From Amaranthus tricolor (Eukaryota > Streptophyta > Magnoliopsida > Caryophyllales > Amaranthaceae): a stretch of 64,000 nt of DNA. The stretch spans positions 4,613,787-4,677,786 of the forward strand of contig NC_080053.1 of the NCBI RefSeq assembly GCF_026212465.1, written 5' to 3'. A program made the translations under genes and the position numbers. This document shows positions 33,001 to 45,807 of the stretch, piece after piece (position 1 is the stretch's first letter; each line of letters starts with the position of its first letter). Under the pieces are notes generated by a model, which saw only the letters and a list, made by a program, of their open reading frames with translations, searched no databases and was not told where the DNA came from.

Positions 33001-35954
33001 ATCAATCAAAAACCAAAAAAAAATGGAATCTACATATAGCGTGATCAAAGGAAAAAAAACTCATTCACGAATGTGTTTGCGGAATCGATCATAGTGTTGC
33101 AGAATTGGTGTAGTGTTGAGGAAAATGGAATTAAAAGTTGCGACAACTCTCAAAACATAACGAGGAAGTTTTTATTCCATGAGCGTGAACGAAAGTCAAC
33201 AAGGAAAAGATATGATTTTCCAACATTCCTTATACTAATTGAAACTCACTACAAATCCCTTAATTCAGAATCACGAGTAAACAGCCTCATAACACAAATC
33301 TAAATATTTACATGAGCCTCTTAACATGACTATGATCTTGGCATTCAATGTCAAATGCATCTCCAAAGAATACCAAGTTTCACAAACCAAGATTTATTTC
33401 ACAACAACTTTATATCTAATCAAATAGCATAACCATGTTATTTTACGGAATCATCTAGGAAACCTCAATGACAGACTTAAAACCAAGTCCTGATAAGTGG
33501 CAATCAACTATCTCACTTTATAGCTTAGTTTTAAAAGGTGCATGGCGCACCGAGGCGCAAATATTCTTTGAGCGTAGGCACATTGAGCTTTTTGTAGGTG
33601 AGGTAAATTGTTTTGCTCAAAAGATTATAAACAATTCTCGAAAGTATTTGATGCTTAAAATAATATGATATTCATATTATAATTGCTTCAAAAATCTAAA
33701 AGCATCCATTATCATTGTGCTAATCTAATAATATAGTGCCAAATATTACAAAAGGATACCTAAATTTACATTTTAGAGCAATATGTCTAATTGTTCTCCA
33801 ACAAGTTTTTACAACAAAATTATGAGAGAAATAATACAAACCATAAGAGAATAAAATGAAAAATCTAAAAGACATGATAAATACAAGGGGGAATTGAAAA
33901 AGAAAAATGAAAAAAAAAATTAAAGAAAAAGATAACAAAAGGTGTAAAGACATCTTATTGAAGAAAAGAAATTTAAAAAAAGAAAAATTAGAAGGCCGAA
34001 AATATAAAGAAATATAAAAGAAGAAAAAAGATGAAGATTCTAAGAGAAAAACAAAAATAATGAAAACGCAAAGAAAGATGATAGAAAAAGAAATTTTAAA
34101 ACATATTGTACCTAATCGTGTGGAGGCCAAGGGAGAAAGGTCCACTGTAAGTGAAGCTTAATTTTTTCCCTTTACTTTCTCTCTTTGTAAACAAGAGCAA
34201 ATCCATCCTAATTTTCCTTCTCTCTTCAAAGATTACAACTTTTTAATATAATTGTTATATGACCAATTACTAATAAAGATTTTCTTTCATTAAAACCAAT
34301 ATCTGATAAAGCGCAAAAAGTGCAAGGTGCAAAAGACACACAAAAGCTGCACCTTTTGTATATTGCCTACTCTATACTAATAAAGTGATTTTTCTAAATC
34401 GTACATGCAAGGCACGCCTAGGCTCCCTGAGACACGCTTTGTAAAACTAAGCTTTATAACTTCATCTCCTTAGCCCTTAGTAAATAAATGTTTATAAAGT
34501 TTTCAAATCTTTAGAGAAATACTTTTCCTCAAAGAGCTTTCTCTTTAGCTTTTCAAAGTATGTAGCTAGGTAGATACAACTATCTTCCACTTCAAGCAAG
34601 CAAACACTTGTAGCTCCACAAAAACAAATACCACAAACCAACATTATTACTCAACAATAAAAGTCAAGAATCAAGATCCAATAATTTTCAAACTATACAC
34701 GTGGCACCTACTGCAGTGAACTTTACTAGGACCAGAAACTAAACCTTAAAAGATCAAACCAAAAGTGGAAATATAAGTTTAGACATAGTCATACAAGTCC
34801 TTACAAGTTTGAATAATGGGTACCTAAAAACTAAAATAAACATATATAATGAATTAAGTGACCTCAAATTGTTGAGACAGTGGAAGAAAAAAAGAAGAGA
34901 ATCCACCCTTAATCAAGGACTAGTTCCTAAAATATATAATGGTTCCTAAAGTCATTTAAAGGTTGCATTTTCTATAGCAATATTTCAATGTTATGAACAA
35001 CTGATCCTTGTCATCTCAAGAAAATTTACACTTCTAAACCTTCAAAAGTTGCTCCCTCTTTATTAAGGAAGCATGCAGAAAAATTTGTTTCCAAGCAACA
35101 TTCTAAACAAATTCCAATGCTCTTCAATAAGAGAGTGATATTCACAGCAAAATATGAAAAACGAAATGGAAGGAGTTTCAATAATATATTTTCACAAAAT
35201 TTATTCTTGTCCATTAACACTTGGAAAGGTGATATTAGATGATATTAGATGGAAATGAAAATTTGGGGGAAAATGTGAGAATAAGAACTTCATTACTATG
35301 AAATTGAAGAAACACAATTCATCAAAATTAATACTAAAACACATCCTCATTAATACCATTTAATAGAAATAACCAAACCTGGCCGTATAGGATCAATCTA
35401 CCCATACTTCATTCCAGACTATAATACTAAATTACAACTGGCACAATATTATTGTTAACTCTGAAATTTACTCTTACCATCTATCGAAAGACATGCACCC
35501 TAATGTGAAAGAATAAAACTTCCCTTCACTAAACCCGCGATGTTAGTTCAATCGAATCAAATAAATCCCACAAACCCTAAATCATCAAATCAAGTATTGT
35601 AAAACCCGGTTACTAAATTAGGCTTACGAATCAATATAGTTTCAGTATGATAATAAGGTTAAATGCATATCAATAAGTGACATGCAAAAGGCAAAAACAG
35701 CAGCAGAGCAAGCCTAATTTCCTATAACATCGACAAAAAACAACACTAACCTGCAAGCGAATATGACGAAAACGTTCTTGAGCATCGGTCATACTAAAAG
35801 CGCGACCCCTTTTAGAGCAAATTTCTCTCCTTTGAAGTTTCCTAAAGCTGTTTACAAACCCATCAACACATCCACGAGGGCGTTTCCTGGCTATGACCCG
35901 ACGAAGTTTACATGGTCGAGGACTCGCTGATATTCTTCTTCCGTCCATCATCAA
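27017..35954 (-). CDS. WD40/transducin-like protein, eight exons, 474 aa
   Basis: Exons on the reverse strand: 35954-35751, 29514-29367, 29259-29109, 28936-28811, 28708-28628, 28148-27956, 27873-27603, 27267-27017. All junctions are GT-AG, the phases fit, and the sum is 1425 nt (474 codons plus TAA). The start is MMMDGRRISASPRPCK, with a basic, NLS-like patch at 16-28 (KLRRVIARKRPRG). Blade-like strands follow, with typical ends such as TVAVWNF (W341) and LVHVWSN (W472); the C-terminal part has a basic KKRIKASR stretch. Most repeats lack the textbook GH and WD pairs, so it is a divergent propeller. I recall plant proteins annotated only as transducin/WD-40 repeat family with the same segments (KRGKPDAGFALFESESLKWPGF type). 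Function is unknown; a nuclear scaffold role is inference. Intron 1 is 6.2 kb. The exon 3 donor is GTGCGT. Confidence 0.85.
30324..30558. mobile_element. Stowaway MITE, about 235 bp
   Basis: Left TTCCCTCCTACTCACCG and right GAATAGGAGGGAG (then TA) pair, and the pairing extends through GGGACATTTACTTTTT / AAAAAGTAAATGTCCC. Confidence 0.75.
31000..31445 (-). pseudogene. LINE (non-LTR) reverse transcriptase relic
   Basis: Reading downwards: LTDLFNKIWRTNKM, DWRSTLV, a YGVIKFMSHTVKL piece followed by in-frame stops, NQFGFMFGRST, LLRQIMEYYRARKRDLHIVF and DLEKTYDKIP (motif: F.DLEKAYD), then LLRAMTKKGIS. These are successive blocks of plant L1-type reverse transcriptase before its YADD catalytic box. 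Stops, small frameshifts and missing ends show it is inactive. It sits in sense orientation in intron 1 of the WD40 gene. Confidence 0.82.
33524..34451. mobile_element. hAT-type non-autonomous element, 928 bp
   Basis: Ends CTTAGTTTTAAAAGGTGC and the reverse complement of ACACGCTTTGTAAAACTAAG form inverted repeats. CTTTATAG (33516-33523) and CTTTATAA (34452-34459) are an 8-bp target duplication with one change. Both arms carry GGCGCA/AGGCACGCC words. The interior is A-rich and non-coding. Confidence 0.65.
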
Positions 35955-36330
35955 ACTTTGTCTCAGTTCGATTTGATTGCAGATTCACAAATTTTGAAGT
36001 TTTAAAAATTAAAACTCATTTCTAGGTAACCAATTGAAACCCTAGAGGGTTTTTGAGTTAATTAGAAGGAGAAAAGGGGGTGGGGTTTTGGAACAGAAAA
36101 ACCCCTTTAAAGGATCTGAGATTATTCTACTTCTCTTCTCTATCTCTCTAAAGGATGGAGTTTTTTCATGTTACAGTGAAAAGGGCGTCGCTTTGTGTCT
36201 CTTTCTCTCTCTATCGCCAATTTCTCTCAAGAGAGGAAGAGAAAGGGGGTTGGTGTTGGTGTTGGTGTTGGTGTTGGTGTTAGTGTTGGTGTTGGTGGTG
36301 GACGATGAAAGATGGTAAGGTTGATCACAT
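35955..36330 (-). promoter_or_regulatory. Presumed 5' UTR and promoter region of the WD40 gene
   Basis: Upstream of the ATG (35954) the reverse strand reads AAACCCTAGAGGG-type words (CAAAAACCCTCTAGGGTTTC near 36050) and CT-rich tracts (AGAGAG/CTCTCT around 36120-36240), then a CACCAA microsatellite. Such CT-rich, AAACCCTA-bearing leaders are common in plant housekeeping genes. No TATA box was identified. Confidence 0.45.
36249..36299. repeat. (GGTGTT)n microsatellite
   Basis: About eight hexamer units with one change (TAGTGT), lying about 300 bp upstream of the WD40 gene ATG. Confidence 0.88.
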
Positions 36331-37110
<780 letters not shown>

Positions 37111-37195
37111 TTACTAGGTATTTACCCGTGCCAAGCACGAAATATAAGTATTTTTTTGCATAAAAGTACTAGATTACTAAAAAGTACTTTATATA

Positions 37196-37446
37196 CTCCA
37201 TATGTTTTCATTTGTTTTTCCCATTCATTTTTTACGCAGATCCCATATAATATTAAAAGTTAAAAACTTTTAATTGTGAGTTTTTAAAAATTTTAAAAAT
37301 TTTATTTTCTTAGAAAATATATATTGTGAATAATTTATCAAGATCTCACATAAATATGTTTTTTCATATAGATCAATGAGAAATTATAATTAAAGTTGAC
37401 AAATATAAAAATTTTATTTGGGAAGAACATATGAAAACATAGGAAA
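37196..37446. mobile_element. Stowaway-like MITE, 251 bp
   Basis: TA on both sides. CTCCATATGTTTTCATTTG pairs with the reverse complement of CATATGAAAACATAGGAAA, followed by TTTTTCCC / GGGAAGAA. Confidence 0.7.
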
Positions 37447-38776
37447 TACTTCTACTTAATAATTAAAAAAGAGCATATATTACTAATATAAACTTAAATT
37501 TTCTTTTAAAAAGTGACAAATAAATATGAGTAACAGAAAAAATCAAAATAAATAAATTTTATTCATAATTCTTAACAATTTATGATAAATAATAAATAAT
37601 GAAATTAACAACAATAAAAAGAAAATAATAGTAAGAGTTATACCGTTAATAAATTAACCTTTAAAAAATTCATGCTTTACTTAGTTATACCCTATCAATA
37701 AAATCATATAAATCATACTATAGCCAAAATCGAAGTCAAAATTTGTAAAATTATTCTCAAATAGAACATATTTCGAAATTAGGTCAAATTTAATTACCAT
37801 TAGATCATACTATAATGTCAGTGTTCATACGCATAATGTTATTTTTGTTTTTAAAGGAAAAATCATCAAATTAACAATATTATGTTTTAGACGAAATTAA
37901 ATTTTTATAAGAGAGTGACATATGTATCATTCTAATTTCTATCCCTTATATAAAACTCTAGCAAAGTATGACACTCTTTTTAAATCTTTAACCCATATGA
38001 CCATATCCATAACACGCACGTTGTTATATAAGGCACTCTTACTATAAAACGCACTCTATATATTGGGTAAATAGCGCAATTAATAACAATATATAAATAT
38101 GGATATAATTGGCTCATTATTTTGATATCGTTTTACCAAGAGTAACTACATCTATACACGTACAATTGATAACCCATTTCTATAGTTCTTATTTTGGCTA
38201 ACTTAGATTTTTTAACTTTGGTGAGATGTTATATTGTTTAAGTATTTTTATAATTTGATTGTACAACTACGATTAAAAATCAATAGATGATGAAAAACAA
38301 TATAGATGACAATTAGTATTGATCTCATTATATGTAATTTATACTTTTATAAAACATTTAACACAAGCTTATCTAACAGAAAAAAATTAACACAATCTAG
38401 CAAATATCAAACATACCCGGTTCTGAGGGATAATTAACTTGTAGATCAAAATATATTATCATTTTTGATGAAAAATTATAATTTAAGTGCAATTAGATTG
38501 TATGTCTAGTAAATTACAATTAAATTCAAATTTATAGTTTAAAAAATTAGAAAATTAGTCTGATAAAAAAATCACAAGCTTAGAAATAATTGTAAATTTT
38601 ATTAATGAATACTGATTATAATGATGATATAAATATCCAATGTAGCTTTTGATTGGAAAACAACTCTTGTAGAAATTATAGACAAAGACAAAATTTGACT
38701 TACTTTAGATTATGGATACTCAAAGAAAATTATCAACCAAATAAAGGATTTTTTTTTGTTGAAGGAGATAAGTAGA
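37447..38776. other. AT-rich intergenic stretch
   Basis: No gene was recognised. A CCCGTGCCAAGCACG hairpin just before this stretch (37121-37135) resembles CCCGTGCAATGCACG at 40912-40926; such hairpins occur in some plant Helitrons, but no element could be delimited. Confidence 0.35.
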
Positions 38777-39103
38777 CACTACAAATAACCATCGAATTAG
38801 CGACAACGTATTTCGTCGCCATTTGATAGCTAAACGGTCAAAAAGTAGGCCGGGCGACGGATTGGCGACGGGAAGCGAGGTGGTCGCTATTTCTTTCGTC
38901 GCTAATCTTAAAGTGGACGCCTTTTCCTCGCCATTTTTTCAGAAACAGAGGGCGACCAAATTGCAACCAGAAGCTCGTCGCCACATTGGCGACCAATATT
39001 CTCCTAGCCGTTTGGTCGCCTTCCGGCGACCAACATTTCGTAGCTGTTTCGTCGCCAAGCTGGCGAGCACGTTTTCCTAGCTGTTTGGTCACCTCTTTTT
39101 TTA

Positions 39104-39217
<114 letters not shown>

Positions 39218-39339
39218 TGTTGTAATATTAAGATAAATATATATACACATAAAACAAGTAAATAAAAATAAAAAGCTGGAAATATATATAAAATTAAAAT
39301 TTATGTACAAAGTCACAAAAAGTACATATATTTAATTAT

Positions 39340-39545
39340 TCATTTGGAGGAGGGGGTTGATACAAATTGAGATGGGATTGAATGAATTTCAAAAAAGAGT
39401 TCTCGTTCTCTTTGAATTTGTTCAGTTTGCCTTTGGTAAGTCTCATAGGCAGTCTGAACATTTCCCATTTGCACCGCTTTCCATAATTGATTATTGAACT
39501 CTATTTGTCGTGCTTCTTGTAAATATTTCGTAGGCTGTAGCTCTT
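39340..39545 (-). pseudogene. Coding remnant in the CACTA element
   Basis: The reverse strand reads KYLQEARQIEFNNQLWKAV, then QMGNVQTAYETYQRQTEQIQ and RERELFFEIHS, a Gln/Glu-rich, coiled-coil-like stretch, then after a frame change SHLNLYQPPPPNE and a stop. This looks like the last exon of a CACTA-encoded protein; identity is inferred from its location and composition. Confidence 0.45.
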
Positions 39546-40415
39546 TGACTTTTCGATTGTTCTTGAAATATTAAAAAAAACGATTTAAGACTAAATATGA
39601 ATATAAGAAAAATCTGGAAAATATTAGCATTAAAGATGTTTCAAAAATGCCATTATTCGAAAATATAAAAAAAAACATAAAAATATGTCGAAAACATCAA
39701 AAACTGGGGCAAAAAAATAACATTAAACAAAATAATAACATTACATCAATAATAAATTATAATAAACACTAACCTTTCAGTAACAAGATGAGAATTTTAG
39801 AGTTGGAAAGAAAGATAAGAGAATATAGAGAATGAGATTAATGGATGAAAAGAAAATTCAGAGTTGGAAAGAAAGATAAGAGAATAAATAGAGAATAAAT
39901 GAAGATAGAGTCGTAGGAAATGAGAAATGAGGGCAAAGCATGGGTTTTATAATCAGCAACTGGCGACCGACTACGTGGTCGTTCGTTGGTCGCCATCTGC
40001 AACGACATGACAGGAGGTTTGACTTTCTGGAGTTGGCGACCGAACTGCTGGTCGCTGGTCCGTCGCTGTTCCTCGGAAAGGAAAAAAGTTTGCGTGCTGC
40101 AGTAAGGAAAAATTTGGCTGCGGTAAGGAAAAAAGTTTGCGTCGCTGTTCCTGGTCGCTAAATATTTTTTTAAAAATTTTAAAAATACAAGCTTTTAGCG
40201 ACCATTTAGCGACCACTATATTGGTCGCTAAATATTTTTTAAAAAAATTTAAAAAATAAAAGCTTTTGGCGACGGCTTGGCGACCACATGTCCCGTCGCT
40301 AATTTGCTTTTTCATTTGGCGACGTAGCTTTCCCTCGCCTGGCCGTCGCCACTGGCGACCAACGATCTCCGTCGCTATTTTTCCATCGCTATTTCGATAG
40401 TTATTTGTAGTGAGA

Positions 40416-41964
40416 AATTATAACCCATTTACTTATGTAAATGACCCCATTTTTTAGGTAATAACAATAGTTTTAATAACCTGAATTAGAATAGGTAATA
40501 GATATTGGTAATAATAATATTTTTCATAATAATAAAATAGGTAATTGAAAATTATTTCCTTACCTGAATTAGAATGATTTAAAAGCATAATTTTTAATAA
40601 CATGATCTCTATACTTATTTAAAGACTTGTGCTTTCTCGTATATTATTTCATATTAATAAGTGAGACAATCATATTTTCTGAGATTTTACACAATTAATA
40701 ACATTAAATAAAGTAAGAGTCAATTGACAAACTTATGAGACAGTCAATTTACATAGTTGTAATATAAATTATTAGTAATAATTAGTATTGTCCAATTAGT
40801 ACTTACCACAATTAAATCTAAATGATTTAAGACGAAAATTTTTAGACAGAAATTTGTCCAATTTAGTTTGATAATTGACAGCATTAATTAGTAATTAGCA
40901 ATTAGTATATATCCCGTGCAATGCACGAATATGTTAGTTTATCAAGTTATATAAAAAAATTTACTGAATATAATTGTTTATTTTTCAAAACTAACCATTA
41001 TATTGATTATTAGTAAATAGATTCTATTTCACTGATTAAAATAATTTTTACTAATAAAAATAATTTTTACGAATAGTGATTTTTCTTTCCAAAATGAACT
41101 GATTAATCTTAATATATATTTAATTTAAGGTTTACTAAACAGAGGCTACATTATTGTGCAAACATTATGTCAAACTTCCTTTTATGAAATGAATATACGG
41201 TATACTCATATACAGACACTTTATTTATGGCATGCTCAAAATATATACTTCTATAATTTTTTTTTTATCAATTTATCATTGTAATATTATTCTAGATAAG
41301 ATTCTAGTTATTATTTTGTAAATATTGAAGTTAGTTGAATAATTAAGTTGACGAATTTTTTGACGTTACATAATTTAAGAGTTTTTAATTATAAGGTTAT
41401 TTATAATTAACAACTATTTTATAATTTAATTATTTTTATATCATAAATAAGGTATAATTAATAGTTTACTCATTTAATTTACTAAATTCAAAGTTACCCA
41501 AATTTTTTTTTCTTAAAAAAGTGTATTTAAAAAATTCAAGGTTCTAGAATTGACTTTTTTCTTAATATTATTGTTCATTAAGAAATAAAGTTTAATTAAA
41601 ACTTAAAGTATTCATATTTAATTACTTGAAATTTAAGAGGAAAAACATGACGTATAAAAGTGATATGTATCATTATTCTTTTATTGTTTTGGTAGAATAA
41701 TTTAGTCAAATTTTAAAACTAACCATTATATTGATCATAACTATATTTTACTAACAAAACGTTTATCTAATTTACTTTGACATTTGACAACAATAATTAA
41801 GGTAAATTAACTTTGAAAAAAAACTGATACTGATTACATTAAAATGGTAATTACATTTAAAAAGAAAAAATTAAAAAATTAAAAACCTTATGACTTCATC
41901 AAGATATTGAGCGGGAAAAAATGTGCTGTAGCAATGTCAAGTGGCAGATTCTCTTATTGTTTTA
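40416..41964. other. AT-rich intergenic stretch, nothing recognised
   Basis: Very AT-rich. Only the CCCGTGCAATGCACG hairpin at 40912-40926 stands out. Confidence 0.35.
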
Positions 41965-42260
41965 GAGAATAGTATGATAATTTAACTCAATTTTGAACTT
42001 ATAATCTTTAATTATTGTTTTAAAAATAAGTATTCAAATTGTATAGATATATTGTATAGCCTTTAATTCAAATTTAATATGTTAATAGTAAAATTGTGAC
42101 ACATAAAGTGATAGTTGATGTTTTATAATCTAACTTGATTTTGAACTTATAATCTTTAATTATCGATTTAAAGATAAGTATACAGATTGAGAATAGAGTT
42201 ATTGTAACACATTAAGTTCAAATTGAATATGTTAGAATTAAAAATGTGATTTATAAATTG
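41965..42260 (+). repeat. Repeat unit of about 150 bp, two tandem copies
   Basis: Two successive copies with TTGAACTTATAATCTTTAAT, TTTTAAAAATAAGTAT and AATATGTTAATAGTAAAAT. They match 36897-37110. Confidence 0.62.
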
Positions 42261-42309
42261 ACATTAAATCCTCATCTACATCTCTTCGTAATGTCTGTAA
42301 AGTCATTTT

Positions 42310-42571
42310 CATATCGAATTTATTTATTAAATCCTCCATTAGAGAGATTTTTGGAAATTTATAGATGAAATGTTAATTTTCTTGATAATTTCTTGAAGAT
42401 TTTAAGAAATTTGTAAATAATTGAATGTGCAAATCTTCACCATGTCGAATACATTCATTAAATCCTCCATTAGAGAGATGTTTGGAGTTGTGAAGATGAA
42501 TTGTCGATTTTTTTGATGATTTCTTGAAGATTTTTTGAGATTTTGTAAATAATTGAATGTGCAAATCTTTT
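42310..42571 (+). repeat. 131-bp tandem repeat, two copies
   Basis: TTAAATCCTCCATTAGAGAG occurs at 42327 and 42458, and TGTAAATAATTGAATGTGCA closes each unit. The copies differ at several positions. Confidence 0.78.
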
Positions 42572-42751
42572 TGATTTTATTTCCTAAATGTCGAGTTGAA
42601 GTTTGGCGGTTTTGAAATCAAATTTCATGAATGTTTTCAAAAATAGCAGTTTCATATTTCCTCTTTTTCTTTTTTTAAACTGTTAATAAAGATTGGGTTG
42701 GAAGGTAGATGAGCTCTCTCATTTTGAGACGGACTCGGCAACGACTAGCTG

Positions 42752-42822
42752 TTAAGTTTTAATGGACTGGACTTGAGACAGGTCTCTCACAAAGACGGTC
42801 TCTCAGAAGAGTGGCTGATAAA
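42752..42822. repeat. Right-end fragment of a GAGAGACC-type MITE
   Basis: TTTTAATGGACTGGACTTGA and GACGGTCTCTCAGAAGAGTGGCTG parallel the right end of the MITE at 15281-15511. A left partner was not identified. Confidence 0.5.
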
Positions 42823-42954
42823 GTTTTTAGTTTGTTTAAGGGGATTGAAAATTGATAAAGGTTGAGACATGGACATAAGTTGAAACTTGGAGAGAGGAAA
42901 GTCCCACAAAAAAGTCTTAGGGTAGGGTGATAATTTGAGTAGAGACTTGATAAT

Positions 42955-44243
42955 TTATAAAAGGATATTCTACATAGTAGCAATAAAATTTTACGAAAGG
43001 TCAGTGGTAGCAATTCTTACAAAAATTTTCACAAAATAACATTGTATCTTTAGAATTTAAGATGTCGTAACATTAATGCCTAAAAAAGTTAGATTATATG
43101 TTAAGTGGTGAAATTCCATTTTTACCCTTGTGTTCTTTCCTTAACCTTCTTCATTTTCATCCATATTCTTCTTCCATCCATCTTTTTTCATCATGTTCTC
43201 TTCTTTCATCCATCTTCTTATGCTTGAGAACAAAATCAACTCAAAAGATCAAAACCCATAAGAATTTATTCAAGATGGTGGTTGATTGATGGTGGTTGTA
43301 GGAACTGATCATGGGGCAACGACTTGATGGCCCTCAAAACATTGTTGAAACCTGTCTTTTATAACTCGATTACGCTCATTTTTCCAATGATGTTCAAAAA
43401 TATTGCTAGTTGCTCTTCAATTGGAACCCCAGTTGTATCACGCAACATGCCCCTCTCTTGAAAAATGCTGATCAATTTATAGAAAACATGTTTATCCATC
43501 CTAAGCATATCACGACATGCATCTTCTGGTCGTTCCATTAAATCAGTCAAGTAGTTAGGTCGATTAGATGACAGGCAATGTCAAGGTTGTTTATGTATGC
43601 TGTTATAATAATAATACCTGGCTGCAGCTCCAATTAGTTCCATCTCATCCAATTCTACATCAAAGTCTTTCATGTATACTGAAGAATCTGAAGATATTGC
43701 ATAACACAATACATACTTTATAACAAAGGGGGAGCATAATTTAATTCCAAGTAAAAATTGCATTTCAATAATTTATGTACACAATTTCATTTCTCTATAT
43801 AACAATTCCTGCAATGAGTCAAGCATGTAGACATTGCAAGCTCCACGGCCTTCTGTAGAAATTCAATCAGAAAACTATTCTTAATGTAAAACTAATGCTC
43901 AGCTGGAGTTAAGAGTTAGCACTAGATATACCTATGAAAAAAATGCCTCAATTAGGACTAATCACTAGCAAGTTCATCCCCTATTGACAAAAGAAGATGG
44001 ATAAAAGAAGATAGATGGAAGTAGAAGATGGATGAAAATGGAGAAGGTTAAGAAAAGAAGACAAGGTTAAAAACGAAATTTCATAATTTAACGTATAATC
44101 TAAAGTTTTTTGGACATTAATGTTACGGCAGCTTAAATTCAAAAGAACAATACTATTTTTTGGAACTTTATTAAGATTTTTTACCACTGGCCTTTCACAA
44201 AAGTTCATTGATACCATGTAGAATATCCCTTTACAAAAAGGCA
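42955..44243. mobile_element. Long-TIR element (about 1.3 kb) carrying a PIF/Harbinger gene fragment
   Basis: The left arm (about 42955-43215) and the reverse complement of the right arm (about 43985-44243) align over roughly 260 bp. Matching blocks are GGATATTCTACAT, GAAAGG(T/C)CAGTGGTA, GAATTTAAG.TG.CGTAACATTAATG, TTAGATTATA.GTTAA, CTTAACCTTCTTCATTTTCATCC-like sequence and CATCTTCT. The divergence indicates age. The centre is a Harbinger-like coding fragment. Long arms are unusual for Harbinger elements (short TIRs), so the carrier may be a different superfamily. A target duplication was not resolved. Confidence 0.7.
43277..43690 (-). pseudogene. PIF/Harbinger nuclease-type (HARBI1/ALP1-like) N-terminal fragment
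   Basis: Reverse-strand pieces in order: DEMELIGAAARYYYYNSI, then MERPEDACRDMLRMDKHVFY, KLISIFQERGMLRDTTGV and EEQLAIFLNIIGK, then after a short gap FNNVLRAIKSLPHDQFLQPP. These match the N-terminal (DUF8040-type) domain of plant Harbinger-transposase-derived nucleases, whose usual pattern is MD...F..LC..L...G.L..T..V.VEEQ.A.FLHI, then F......F..VL.A. The DDE nuclease part is missing, and stop codons and deletions interrupt the frame. Confidence 0.8.
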
Positions 44244-45807
44244 TCTTTTTGTCATTAATGAAAGTAAAGAAAAGTAAAGAATTATAAGGACAACTTTGTA
44301 AATATAATCAGTTTTTATCTAATTCCTTATCTATTTTTATCATTTGCCAAACAAGGATATGAGACATTTATTTTTAAAGTATCAATTCAAGTATCTTCCC
44401 AAAGTCTCAACTATAGTATCTTAATTCTCATCCTCTCTTACCAAACACCTCCTTGCATGCTTGAATTAAAGGTAAATATTTAAGAGGATAATATAAGTCG
44501 AAGTAGAAAAACAAAGGTAATTAGATATGAAACTGAAGAACTGAATTGAGCACACAAAACTGACTGCCTCCTTTTCATTGTCAATTACACTGTATATATT
44601 TTGTACATGGAAAATCCTAGAATATGATAAACTAGGCAATAAGATAAATTAGAAAACAAACTTCCTAAATTATCACAATCAAATATGTACAAGATAATTA
44701 CCAAAATATTATTTACCGAGAAATATCCCAATAGAAACTAATGAAATTTGATTGTTGGAGAGGTGAAAGAATTAGTTGCAAAGTAATGAGAAAGGGATAT
44801 AATAGCAATTATTCTCTCATTATGGAGTAAAAATTTACCATAGGGGAGAGTGAGGGAATACTTCTCTTCCACATGAGGGACTCATTTTCTTTTTTTATTG
44901 ATCTTTTTAGTATACTATCATTCTATCTCTTTCACAATTATATGAATTGTTTCATACACTTCTTTATTTACCTATATGTTATTAGTTTGATTTTTTTTAC
45001 TCCAGTAAATATTTATACTTGATCCAAGCATGCCTTAAGAGAAAATAAAGGAATACAGAATAGGAGTAGAAACTAGAGAATCATATCATATATTACCTTA
45101 CCCTATCAATAAAATTTAGGAAACTTATCGGTAGTATTCCAGTTTTTTTGCACTTTATTAATGTTATTCCTAAATTTTTTGGGTAATTAATAGTACTTTT
45201 ATTATTCAGCTTTTTTCAATATTATTTCAATTTTTCATCAAAAAACCATTAAGTTTTAAGGAAAAGACTTAAATACTTTTTAACTTCTATTTTTTATATA
45301 AAATTGAACAATAAAAATTATCAATAGTGCTCGTATCACTTTATCAATGGTACTTTTAAATTTTTTAAATTCATTGTTATCTATGTATTATTCAACTTTT
45401 TTCAACTATAATCTATTTACTTTTATTAATGCATTGTTAACTATTTTTATTTTTCCTCTATTTTGCAATTTCATAAACTTCAAAAAGCCTAATTCACCTA
45501 ACCACCCTCCCTCCACCCCTCCCACCACCATCCTCCTCCTTCACTCCTTAGCCCTTACCCTAACTCAATCACCACCCAACAAACCACCCGTCTCCCTCAC
45601 TTTTGGCCAACCTAGACCATGTTGCCATCAACAAACAATCGCACTTGTCTTGACCAATCACCACAAACCATTGATAGTCACACAATAAGTTCTTCATTGA
45701 GTTCTTCAACGACTCTGAACATGAAAATATGGAGTAAATCTTATGAAAGAAATGAAGAAATGGTGGTTTGGGCAGCAACACGAGTTAGGGTTGGCCAGAG
45801 GTGAGAC
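44244..45807. other. Intergenic, with a CCACC-rich block
   Basis: About 45495-45600 is rich in CCACCC/CCTCCA words, like 4910-5170 and 62510-62720. A 113-codon frame at 45347-45688 reflects this skew. No gene was recognised. Confidence 0.4.

Larger units (their letters stand above)
29515..35750 (-). other. WD40 gene intron 1 (6.2 kb)
   Basis: Donor GTTAGTGTTG after codon 68; acceptor TTTTAACACAG. It holds a Stowaway MITE, a LINE relic and a 0.93-kb hAT-type element. Frames such as 33720-34145 are products of A-rich composition. Confidence 0.8.

Noticed and set aside
33720..34145. 141-codon hydrophobic frame on the reverse strand
   Set aside because: Phe/Ile/Leu-rich translation of an A-rich tract within the hAT-like element; no start context or family.
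36088..36318. 76-codon frame ending in a Leu-Val repeat
   Set aside because: The (GGTGTT)n microsatellite and purine tracts upstream of the WD40 gene create it.
45347..45688. 113-codon Pro/Ser-rich frame
   Set aside because: Caused by a CCACC-rich block; similar blocks at 4.9-5.2 kb and 62.5-62.7 kb also give frames on either strand.
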